64,000 bases of DNA from Plantibacter sp. VKM Ac-2880. Lineage in GTDB: Bacteria; Actinomycetota; Actinomycetes; Actinomycetales; Microbacteriaceae. Numbering within the stretch: position 1 is the stretch's first letter; the number at the start of each line of letters is the position of its first letter. Shown here piece by piece: positions 1 through 8,089 of this stretch. Made by a program: the position numbers and the translations under genes. The notes beneath the pieces are model-generated. The model worked only from the letters and a program-made list of their open reading frames with translations, was not told the DNA's origin and searched no databases. The stretch is taken from contig NZ_JADKSJ010000002.1 of NCBI RefSeq assembly GCF_015351235.1, positions 744,001 through 808,000 on the forward strand. The letters run 5' to 3'.

Positions 1-84
1 GGCGATGAGGAGGGTGGATCCGGCGACAACGGCGAGGCCGGTGGCGAGAGCCGCAGCGCGGCGTGATGACGTCTTCAATTTCAC
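1..84 (-). CDS. Secreted protein, N-terminal fragment (signal peptide only)
   Basis: The gene runs off the left edge, so only the first 28 codons are visible. Reading leftward from a GTG at 84-82, the peptide starts V/M-K-L-K-T-S-S-R-R, then has an Ala/Leu/Val-rich stretch ending G-S-T-L-L-I-A. A short positive n-region followed by a hydrophobic core is a typical Sec signal peptide. No mature domain is present, so the function cannot be named. No strong Shine-Dalgarno precedes the GTG, and a leaderless start is possible. The start is inferred from the signal-peptide pattern alone. Confidence 0.5.
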   Translation of the reverse strand, partial: MKLKTSSRRAAALATGLAVVAGSTLLIA

Positions 85-257
85 TGAGGTGAGTACTTTC
101 GTCTAGGGGTCCGACAGGCGCGACGTACCTGTTGGTTTTCCGAGACTAAGGGAATTCTCAGGGAAAGTTAATAGGGGGAACCACTGATTCCTGTGTCCTC
201 CGCTCGGGGGACATGCGCGGGTAGCGCGTCGGCAGGGTCAGTGACCGGTGCCGACAG
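85..257. other. Intergenic region between the secreted-protein start and ackA stop
   Basis: This stretch should hold the promoter of the leftward secreted-protein gene and the 3' end of the pta-ackA transcript. It is less GC-rich than the flanks around 120-190. I see no convincing hairpin with a T-run, and no ORF here looks coding. Confidence 0.4.
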
Positions 258-1520
258 CTAGGCCAGGGCGGCGACCGTCTGGCGGGCGATCTCGAGCTCC
301 TCGTTCGTCGGGACGACGAGCACCGTGACCGGCGAGTCGTCCGTCGAGATGACCCGGATGCCACGCACACGCTCCGCGTTGCGCTCTTCGTCGAGGACGA
401 TGCCGAGCCCCTCGAGCCCCTGCACCGCACCGGCACGGATCTGCGGCGCGTTCTCGCCCACGCCGGCCGTGAACACGACGACGTCGAGCCCACCGAGCAC
501 CGCGAGGTACGCGCCCAGGTAGTGCCGCAGCCGGTGGACGGTCACGTCGAGCGCGAGCTGCGCCGCCTCGTCACAGTTCGACGCCGCATCCGAGACGTCG
601 CGCATGTCGCCCGTGCCCGACAGGCCGAGCAAGCCGCTGCGACGGTTGAGCAGCGTGTCGAGCTCGTCGAACCCGAGCCCTGCCTTCCGATGCAGGTGGA
701 ACAGCACCGCCGGGTCGATGTCGCCCGAGCGCGTGCCCATCACGAGGCCTTCGAGCGGGGTCATGCCCATCGACGTGTCGACGGAACGGCCGCCGTCGAC
801 CGCGCACACCGACGCGCCGTTGCCGAGGTGGAAGACGATCTGCTTCAACTCACCCAGCGGGCGATCGAGGTAAGCGGCTGCCGCCTCCGACACGAACTTG
901 TGCGAGGTGCCGTGGAACCCGTACCGACGGACCCGGTGCTTCGCCGCGAGCTCGGCGTCGATCGCGTACGTGTACGCCGCGGCCGGGATCGTCTGGTGGA
1001 ACGCCGTGTCGAACACGGCCACGTGCGGGACGTCAGGGAACGCGGCCTGTGCGGCGGTGATGCCCTGCAGGTTCGCGGGGTTGTGCAGCGGGGCGAGTTC
1101 CGAGATGTCCTCGATGTTGATCTTCACGAGATCCGTGACGACCGTCGGCTCGAAGAAGCGCTTGCCGCCGTGCACGACGCGATGCCCGACCGCGATCGGT
1201 GCGTGCTCCTCGAGCGAAGGACCGTGCTCGGCGAAGGCGTCGAGCATGACGCGGAACCCGGCCGTGTGGTCGGGGATCGCCCGCTCGATGATCCATCGTT
1301 CCTCGATGGGCGTCGCGTCAGTGTCGGTCGCGTCGTCCTCGGTCTCGTCGGCCTCGCCCGAGTTCGTGTCCTCGTAGGTCATCGCGCGGTGCTCGGCCGC
1401 GCCCGTCGCATCGCCGATCCGTTCGACGAGCCCGCTAGCGAGCGTCCGCTCCGTCTCGACATCGATGAGCTGGTACTTGAACGACGAGGAACCGGAGTTC
1501 ACGACGAGGACGGTGGGCAT
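258..1520 (-). CDS. ackA: Acetate kinase
   Basis: Interconverts acetyl phosphate plus ADP and acetate plus ATP in the cytosol. It is the second step of the Pta-AckA overflow and acetate-assimilation pathway. The N-terminus VLVVNSGSSSFKYQ is the family phosphate-binding signature (N8, S10-S13). Further family motifs are GHRVVHGG, FDTAFH, YGFHGTSH, HLGNGAS and FTAGVGEN. Length is 420 residues, slightly above the usual ~400, because of an acidic D/E/T-rich insertion at about residues 50-72. The ATG at 1520 starts 12 bp after the pta stop, so pta and ackA form one operon. The family assignment is essentially certain. Confidence 0.98.
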   Translation of the reverse strand: MPTVLVVNSGSSSFKYQLIDVETERTLASGLVERIGDATGAAEHRAMTYEDTNSGEADETEDDATDTDATPIEERWIIERAIPDHTAGFRVMLDAFAEHGPSLEEHAPIAVGHRVVHGGKRFFEPTVVTDLVKINIEDISELAPLHNPANLQGITAAQAAFPDVPHVAVFDTAFHQTIPAAAYTYAIDAELAAKHRVRRYGFHGTSHKFVSEAAAAYLDRPLGELKQIVFHLGNGASVCAVDGGRSVDTSMGMTPLEGLVMGTRSGDIDPAVLFHLHRKAGLGFDELDTLLNRRSGLLGLSGTGDMRDVSDAASNCDEAAQLALDVTVHRLRHYLGAYLAVLGGLDVVVFTAGVGENAPQIRAGAVQGLEGLGIVLDEERNAERVRGIRVISTDDSPVTVLVVPTNEELEIARQTVAALA

Positions 1521-1532
1521 GTGCGTGTGGAC

Positions 1533-3701
1533 CTATTCCTGCTCTTGCGCCTGGATGGCGGTGATGGCGACCGTGTTGACGATGTCCTGCACGAGCGCGC
1601 CGCGCGACAGGTCGTTGATCGGCTTGTTCAACCCCTGCAGCACCGGCCCGATGGCGACGGCACCGGCCGAACGCTGCACCGCCTTGTACGTGTTGTTGCC
1701 GGTGTTGAGGTCGGGGAAGATGAACACCGTCGCGCGGCCGGCGACCTGCGAGTCGGGCATCTTCGTCGCGGCGACCGCGGCGTCGGCGGCAGCGTCGTAC
1801 TGGATCGGCCCCTCCACGAGGAGGTCGGGGCGACGCTCCCGCACCTGCCGTGTGGCCGAACGGACCTTCTCGACGTCGGCACCGGCACCGGAGTCGCCCG
1901 TGGAGTACGACAGCATCGCGATCCGCTGCTCGATCCCGAACTGCTCGGCCGTCTCGGCCGAGGAGATCGCGATGTCGGCAAGCTGGGCGTCCGTCGGGTC
2001 GGGGTTGACCGCGCAGTCGCCGTAGACGAGCACGCGGTCGGCGAGCGCCATGAGGAACACGCTCGACACGACGGAGACGCCGGGCTTCGTCTTGATGATC
2101 TCGAACGACGGGCGGATGGTGTGCGCCGTCGTGTGCGCGGCACCGGAGACCATGCCGTCGGCGAGGCCGAGGTGCACCATCATCGTGCCGAAGTAGGAGA
2201 CGTCGGTGACGGCATCGTTCGCCATGTCGATCGTGACGCCCTTGTGCGCCCGCAAGCGTGCGTACTCCTGCGCGAACTTGAACCGCAGGACCGCGTCGAA
2301 CGGGCTGACGATCGTCGCCTTACTGAGGTCGATGCCGAGCTCGATCGCCCGCGACCGGACCTCGATCTCCTCGCCGAGGATGGTGAGGTCGGCGACCTCG
2401 CGGGCGAGCAGGGTGCCGGCGGCGCGCAGGATGCGGTCGTCGTCGCCCTCCGGCAGGACGATGTGCTTGCGGTTCGACCGGGCCCGCTCGAGCAGGCCGT
2501 ACTCGAACATGAGCGGGGTGACGACGTCGGCACGCGCGACGTTGAGCAGCTCGAGCAGCAGCGGAGCGTCGACGTTCTGCTCGAACAGGGCCAGCGCGGT
2601 GTCGTACTTGCGCTGCGAGTCGGCGGCGAGGCGTCCGCGGGTGTTCATGACGCGGACCGCGGTGTCGTACGTGCCGAGGTCGGTGCTGACGATCGGCGGG
2701 ATCTCACCGAGACCCGAGATGAGCTCCTCGACGGCCGCCGGAAGGGGGAACCCGCCGTTCAGGACGATGCCGGCGATCGACGGGAAGGTGTCGGAGGCGT
2801 TCGCCATGAGCGCGGCCAGCAGGACCTCGGTGCGGTCGGCGGGGATCACGATGACCGCGCCCTCCGTCAGCCGCGGCAGCACGTTGACCATCGACATGCC
2901 GGCCACGACGACGCCGAGCGCCTCACGGGTGAGGAGTTCGGCGCTGCCCTTCACGAGGGTGCCGTCGACGGCCTCGAGGATGCTGTCCATCGTCGGTGCG
3001 ATGAGGAAGGTGTCCTCCGGGATGGCCCAGACGGGCACCATCGCGGCGCCGGCCGCGTGCCCGGCCGGGGCGACGACGGACGCACCCGAGGAACCGTTGG
3101 GGTGGATCGCGTCGCTGATCGCCGCCGTGATCTCGAGCAGCTTGTCGGGGTCGGCGCGATTCGCGACGACGGCCAGCAGCTGGGCGTGGGCGTCGGCCAG
3201 CTCGCCGAGTGCGAGTTCTGCGATGTTGCGCATGTCGTCGGGCGTGCGCGCGAGCGACTGACCGAGCTGCTCCCCCGAACCCTGGCCGGCGCGTCCGCCG
3301 AGCACGAGGAGGACGGGCGCACCGAGGTTCGTGGCGATCCGGGCGTTGTAGCCGAGCTCCGTCGGGCTGCCGACGTCGGTGTAGTCCGAGCCGAGGATGA
3401 CGACGGCGTCGCACTGCGCCTCGACGTGCTTGTAGCGCTGGACGATCCGCGAGAGCGCCGCCTCGGGGTCGGCGTGCACGTCGTCGTAGCTGACGCCGAT
3501 GCAGTCCTCGTAGGAGAGGTCGACGCCGTCGTGCTCGAGCAACAGCTGCAGCACGTAGTCGGGTTTCGTCGTCGAGCGCGCGATGGGCCGGAACACCCCG
3601 ATCCGCTCGATCTGATGACTCAGGGTGTCGAGGACCCCGAGGGCCACCGTCGACTTCCCGGAGTGTCCTTCGGCAGAGATGATGTAGATGCTTCGCGCCA
3701 C
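1533..3701 (-). CDS. pta: Phosphate acetyltransferase, long two-domain form
   Basis: Converts acetyl-CoA plus phosphate to acetyl phosphate plus CoA, upstream of AckA. The 722-residue product matches the long E. coli-type Pta. It has an N-terminal P-loop domain (GHSGKST, about residues 12-18) related to the BioD/DRTGG regulatory module, and a C-terminal catalytic domain beginning around residue 400 (LLERARSNRKHIVLPEGDDD). That domain includes VSGAAHTTAHTIRP and YSTGDSGAG. I chose the GTG at 3701 because M-A-R-S-I-Y-I-I-S-A-E-G is the conserved N-terminus. The frame stays open further upstream, but that part is Pro/Arg-rich and crosses the tandem repeats and the SRP RNA gene. Confidence 0.96.
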   Translation of the reverse strand: MARSIYIISAEGHSGKSTVALGVLDTLSHQIERIGVFRPIARSTTKPDYVLQLLLEHDGVDLSYEDCIGVSYDDVHADPEAALSRIVQRYKHVEAQCDAVVILGSDYTDVGSPTELGYNARIATNLGAPVLLVLGGRAGQGSGEQLGQSLARTPDDMRNIAELALGELADAHAQLLAVVANRADPDKLLEITAAISDAIHPNGSSGASVVAPAGHAAGAAMVPVWAIPEDTFLIAPTMDSILEAVDGTLVKGSAELLTREALGVVVAGMSMVNVLPRLTEGAVIVIPADRTEVLLAALMANASDTFPSIAGIVLNGGFPLPAAVEELISGLGEIPPIVSTDLGTYDTAVRVMNTRGRLAADSQRKYDTALALFEQNVDAPLLLELLNVARADVVTPLMFEYGLLERARSNRKHIVLPEGDDDRILRAAGTLLAREVADLTILGEEIEVRSRAIELGIDLSKATIVSPFDAVLRFKFAQEYARLRAHKGVTIDMANDAVTDVSYFGTMMVHLGLADGMVSGAAHTTAHTIRPSFEIIKTKPGVSVVSSVFLMALADRVLVYGDCAVNPDPTDAQLADIAISSAETAEQFGIEQRIAMLSYSTGDSGAGADVEKVRSATRQVRERRPDLLVEGPIQYDAAADAAVAATKMPDSQVAGRATVFIFPDLNTGNNTYKAVQRSAGAVAIGPVLQGLNKPINDLSRGALVQDIVNTVAITAIQAQEQE

Positions 3702-3750
3702 GCGTTCCAGCCTACGGGGACGGGGTCCGTGGGGGCTGGGTAACCGCACA

Positions 3751-3865
3751 ATGTCGGGTTGCACGGGGGCCGGGTAGCACGGGGGCGGGTTGCACGGAGG
3801 GCCGGGTCGCACGGGGTCGGGTCGCACGGGGTCGGGTCGCACGGAGGGCCGGGTTGCACCGGCGT
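3751..3865. repeat. Degenerate 15-17 bp tandem repeat
   Basis: About seven head-to-tail copies of a unit close to GGGTYGCACGGGGTC, with variants ending GGAGGGCC. The array lies between the pta start and the SRP RNA gene. Two central copies, CGGGTCGCACGGGGT, are identical. There are no unique spacers, so it is not CRISPR. It lies in the region expected to hold the pta promoter. Confidence 0.75.
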
Positions 3866-3885
3866 GAGGCTGCCGGACGCACGAA

Positions 3886-3975
3886 AAGACTCCCCGCGCA
3901 CCCGCCAGAGCCCGGTTACCCTTGCTGCGTTTCCGCCCTGGGGGAGTTGGCCTGGATGGCGCCACGCGGGGAGCC
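3886..3975 (-). ncRNA. ffs: SRP RNA (4.5S type)
   Basis: RNA component of the signal recognition particle, which binds Ffh and targets ribosomes making membrane proteins. On the minus strand the ends CTCCCCGCG and CGCGGGGAG pair perfectly (3965-3973 with 3890-3898). The apical region holds GCGGAAACGC followed by AGCAAGGGTAA, matching the tetraloop and asymmetric-loop core (GGAA and AGCA) of domain IV. The 3' end runs into GGGGAGTCTTTTCG, a hairpin-plus-U-run terminator. The ~90-nt size fits the short bacterial SRP RNA. The exact ends are uncertain by a few bases. Confidence 0.9.
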
Positions 3976-4132
3976 GTCACCCAGTGTACCCGAGCCGCGA
4001 CCGGGTTGCGTACGCTCCGTCGGAGGCGTTGACTGGCGGATCTGGGGCCACCGGCCGCAGACCCTCGATCGACCGCCGCTCCCACGAACGGGCGGCGCGA
4101 GGATCGACACCGCATCGAACGAGAGGACTCAC

Positions 4133-4783
4133 ATGACCGACGTCGTCATCGCCGGAGGACACGGACAGATCGCGCTGCACCTGCAGCGTCTGCTCGCCGA
4201 AGCAGGCCACACCCCCGCGGGCATCATCCGCAACCCCGAGCAGGTGGGCGAGCTCCAGGGCATCGGCTCCCGCGCCATCGTCCTCGACCTCGAGCACTCC
4301 TCGTCGGCCGAACTCGCCGACGAGCTCGCCGGAACCGACGTCGTCGTGTTCGCCGCCGGGGCCGGCCCGAACAGCGGCGCCGACCGCAAGCTCTCCCTCG
4401 ACCGCGACGGAGCCGTCCTCCTCGCCGAGGCCGCCGAACTCGCCAAAGTCCCGCGCTACATCATGGTGTCCGCGATGGGCACCGACGACTTCGACCCCGA
4501 GTCGGACGACGTCTTCCAGGTGTACTTGCGGGCGAAGTCCGAGGCGGACGCCGACCTGCGCGGCCGCGACCTGGACTGGACCATCGTCCGTCCGGGCGGC
4601 CTGACCGACGACGCCCCCGCCGGCACGATCACCGCCGCGACGACCACCGACCGCGGCTCGATCCCGCGCGCCGACGTCGCCGCCGTGCTGTTCGCGCTCA
4701 TCGAGTCCGGTGCGGCCTCCCGCACCCAGTTCGAGGTCATCGGCGGCGAGACCCCGATCCGCGAGGCGCTCTCGGCTCTGTAA
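4133..4783 (+). CDS. NAD(P)-binding SDR-like / NmrA-type reductase
   Basis: A 216-residue single-domain Rossmann protein. The N-terminus VVIAGGHGQIALHLQRLL carries the GxxGxxG dinucleotide-binding motif of atypical short-chain dehydrogenases (the YwnB/NmrA-like SDR_a5 group). VVFAAGAGPNSGADR and MVSAMGTDD follow the expected beta-strand order, and DLDWTIVRPGGLTDD is the usual post-active-site element. Such proteins act as NAD(P)H-dependent reductases or redox sensors, but the substrate cannot be read from sequence. The ATG at 4133 begins just before the Rossmann strand. The gene appears monocistronic, with the SRP RNA divergent upstream and repeat debris downstream. Confidence 0.85.
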   Translation: MTDVVIAGGHGQIALHLQRLLAEAGHTPAGIIRNPEQVGELQGIGSRAIVLDLEHSSSAELADELAGTDVVVFAAGAGPNSGADRKLSLDRDGAVLLAEAAELAKVPRYIMVSAMGTDDFDPESDDVFQVYLRAKSEADADLRGRDLDWTIVRPGGLTDDAPAGTITAATTTDRGSIPRADVAAVLFALIESGAASRTQFEVIGGETPIREALSAL

Positions 4784-5047
4784 CACATCTGCACCTCGAC
4801 AGGCTCGGTGAACGGATCCCCGTTCCCGGGCCTGTCGTGGTTTCCGGCGCGACCGGTCCGCGTCCCGGTCCCTGAGCCCGTCGAAGGCTGGGCACCGCTG
4901 CAGCCTCGACCGTGTGCGATCGACCCCGAGCACATATGAAGCTCCTGTGCGGCATCGCCTAGGGGTGTTACCTGTTCGTTATCAGTCTTAGGATCGGGCA
5001 GACGGGTTCCGGCCCGGACGATGCACGCAGCGCGACGGAGGCCGACG
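4784..5047. repeat. Intergenic region with two degenerate GGTCCCTGAGC..GTCGAAGG elements
   Basis: Holds an inverted degenerate copy at 4797-4816 (TCGACAGGCTCGGTGAACGG) and a direct copy at 4866-4887 (CGGTCCCTGAGCCCGTCGAA). Both belong to the same family as the cluster at 49815-49924. The part from about 4980 to 5040 is relatively AT-rich and probably contains the promoter of the downstream operon. No gene is visible. Confidence 0.65.
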
Positions 5048-5616
5048 ATGGACCAACGCTACGACCCCGCGTTCCAGCGCGGACACACCGACCAGCGCTC
5101 CCGCCCGAACGCCGTCGACTCCTCAGGCCGTCGGAGCCGCCTCGCCTCCCTCGATGAGGTGGCACCGCAGCTCATCCAGCCGCCGACCGACGGGCGCCCG
5201 GTCCGTCCGCCCACCGACGACCGCTTCGACGACGGCCCGCGCGCCCGCGTCGAACCCTTCCGCCAGGGAACACCGACCGGCGCCGCGCCGGAAGCCGGCC
5301 CGTCCGCCGAGGACCTCGCCCGCTGGGCCGACGAGGACGAGGAGGCCCGCGGCGCCGCATCGGCCCGAGCCGCGCAACTGGAACGCGCACTGTGGGCGGT
5401 CGGTCTCGTCCTCGCGGTCGGCGGTGGCCTCGCCATCTGGTTCGCCACGAGCAACGGCTACCGCGGTTGGAACGGCACCGGCGACGGCCCGCCGATGGCG
5501 TTCCTCGTCTTCCAGACCATCCTGGCGATCGGTCCGTGTCTCGTGACCGTCGGGCTCGCCACCATCGTCGCGCTGCTGTTCAGGCGTTTGCACGACCACG
5601 ACCGCAGGAGCCGACC

Positions 5617-5620
<4 letters not shown>
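5048..5620 (+). CDS. Small two-helix membrane protein preceding moxR
   Basis: A 190-residue protein of unknown function. Residues 1 to about 110 are hydrophilic and Pro/Arg/Asp-rich, likely disordered and cytosolic. Two transmembrane segments follow: LWAVGLVLAVGGGLAIWFA, and one around FLVFQTILAIGPCLVTVGLA continuing into IVALLF. A short basic tail ends the protein. The ATG at 5048 has GGAGG about six bases upstream, which makes it preferable to the in-frame ATG at 5021. Its TGA overlaps the ATG of the next gene (ATGA), so it is translationally coupled to the MoxR ATPase. It probably belongs functionally to the MoxR-DUF58-transglutaminase system. Confidence 0.8.
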
Positions 5621-6660
<1,040 letters not shown>

Positions 6661-6718
6661 TCGTGCGTCCGCACGGCGAACGTCCGGCCCTTGGGACGCG
6701 TCAGGCGGTTCCGGGCCC

Positions 6719-8089
6719 ATGAAGCGCCGGATCCCGCTGACGAGACGCGCCGTCGGCGTGCTCATCGCGGCCGGCGTGTGCCTCGTCTTCGCCCGCGGGA
6801 TAGGGTCGCCCGAGCTGCTCGCCGCCGCGGGACTGCTCGTCGCCCTTGTGGCCGCCAGCTTCGGCGCCGTCTACCTGGAACGCCCCTCGCTCCGGGTCGA
6901 CCGCACCACGAGGCCGGACCTCGTGGCCGTCGGCGGTCGGATCTCGGTCGAGGTCTCCATCGCGGAGACGAGCGCCCTGCCGCACGTGCACACGGAGTGG
7001 AAGGACCGCATCCCGTCCGGGCTCGACGGCGACGCGAGCGGGACACTCCCGAGCACCGGCGTCGCCGGCATCGGCTCCCGCAAGCGGACCGCCGACTACA
7101 CGGTGACGGCGCTGCGCCGCGGCCAGCACGAGCTCGGTCCGCTCGGCCTGGCGGTCAGCGACCCGTTCGGGCTGGTCGTCCGCCGACGGAGCGTCGGTGG
7201 CACCCACGCGGTGGTCGTCCTGCCGGAGGTCGTGGTCCTCCCGGAGATCCCCGCGCTGACCGCCAGCCGCGACGGTTCCACCCGCCCGTCCTCCCTCCGC
7301 GCCGGTGCCGGAGAGGACGACGTCATCGCCCGCCCCTACCTCCCCGGCGACGCGATCCGACGCCTGCACTGGCGAGCGAGCGCGCACCACGGTGAGCTCA
7401 TGGTCCGGCAGGAGGAGCAACGCAACGACCCCGAGGCGACCGTGCTCCTCGACACCGCGGCCGCCCACTGGGCCTGGCCCGACGACGACCCGTCCCACCT
7501 GCCGGCGTTCGAGCAGGCCGTCTCCCTCGCCGCGTCGATCACCGCCCACCTCGTCGACGCCGAGTACCGGGTGAACCTCGTCGGCGCCGGGAGCGAGGCC
7601 CTCGCCCGCGAGGTCGGAGCCGGCTCGGCGGCGAACGGCCTGCGCTCCAGTCCCGTCGGCGGCATGGGCGACGCGCTCGAGCGCGGCGGGCAGCACCTCG
7701 AGGACGACGACCTCGACGCCGCGCTGCTCGACCTCGCGCTCCTGCGTCCGTCGCACGAGCCGACCCGGTTCCTCGACCTCTCCCCCGTCATCGCGGCACG
7801 TCGCTCGCAGCCCGTCATCGCGATCCTCGGCGATGTGGAGGAGGGCGACCTCGGCGAGCTGACGGCGGTCGCGCGTCTCTCCCCGCTGCCCATCGCGCTG
7901 CTCCCGGCCGGCGCGCGACGCCGGACCGTCGAGCTCCTGGAACTCGCCGGGTGGCGGTGCCACGTCGGCGAACGCGGGGCGTCGTTCGCGGCGCTGTGGC
8001 TCGACAGCAGCGGCCCGGCGACCACCGCCGGGTCGTCCCGGTCGACGGGTCGGAACAGTCGTCGTGGGGGTGCGGATGTCCGTCACTGA
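6719..8089 (+). CDS. DUF58 membrane-anchored protein
   Basis: A 456-residue protein with two adjacent N-terminal hydrophobic segments (VGVLIAAGVCLVFARG and LLAAAGLLVALVAASFGAVYL, residues ~10-50), then a beta-rich domain. The DUF58 signature RPYLPGDAIRRLHWRASAHH lies near residue 205, before a VWA-like C-terminal region. DUF58 proteins are the usual partners of MoxR ATPases, and their biochemical role is not settled. The ATG at 6719 starts 58 bp after the moxR stop. The gene overlaps the next one by 14 bp, supporting co-expression. Confidence 0.88.
   Translation: MKRRIPLTRRAVGVLIAAGVCLVFARGIGSPELLAAAGLLVALVAASFGAVYLERPSLRVDRTTRPDLVAVGGRISVEVSIAETSALPHVHTEWKDRIPSGLDGDASGTLPSTGVAGIGSRKRTADYTVTALRRGQHELGPLGLAVSDPFGLVVRRRSVGGTHAVVVLPEVVVLPEIPALTASRDGSTRPSSLRAGAGEDDVIARPYLPGDAIRRLHWRASAHHGELMVRQEEQRNDPEATVLLDTAAAHWAWPDDDPSHLPAFEQAVSLAASITAHLVDAEYRVNLVGAGSEALAREVGAGSAANGLRSSPVGGMGDALERGGQHLEDDDLDAALLDLALLRPSHEPTRFLDLSPVIAARRSQPVIAILGDVEEGDLGELTAVARLSPLPIALLPAGARRRTVELLELAGWRCHVGERGASFAALWLDSSGPATTAGSSRSTGRNSRRGGADVRH

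Noticed and set aside
522-3743. Open frame of over 1000 codons antisense to ackA and pta
   Set aside because: It is the complement of two certain genes in a high-GC genome. Its composition (Arg, Val, Asp, Gly-rich, no domain) is the usual artefact of GC-rich third positions.
3751-3865. Possible CRISPR array
   Set aside because: Units are ~15 bp, directly abutting, with no spacers and no cas genes.
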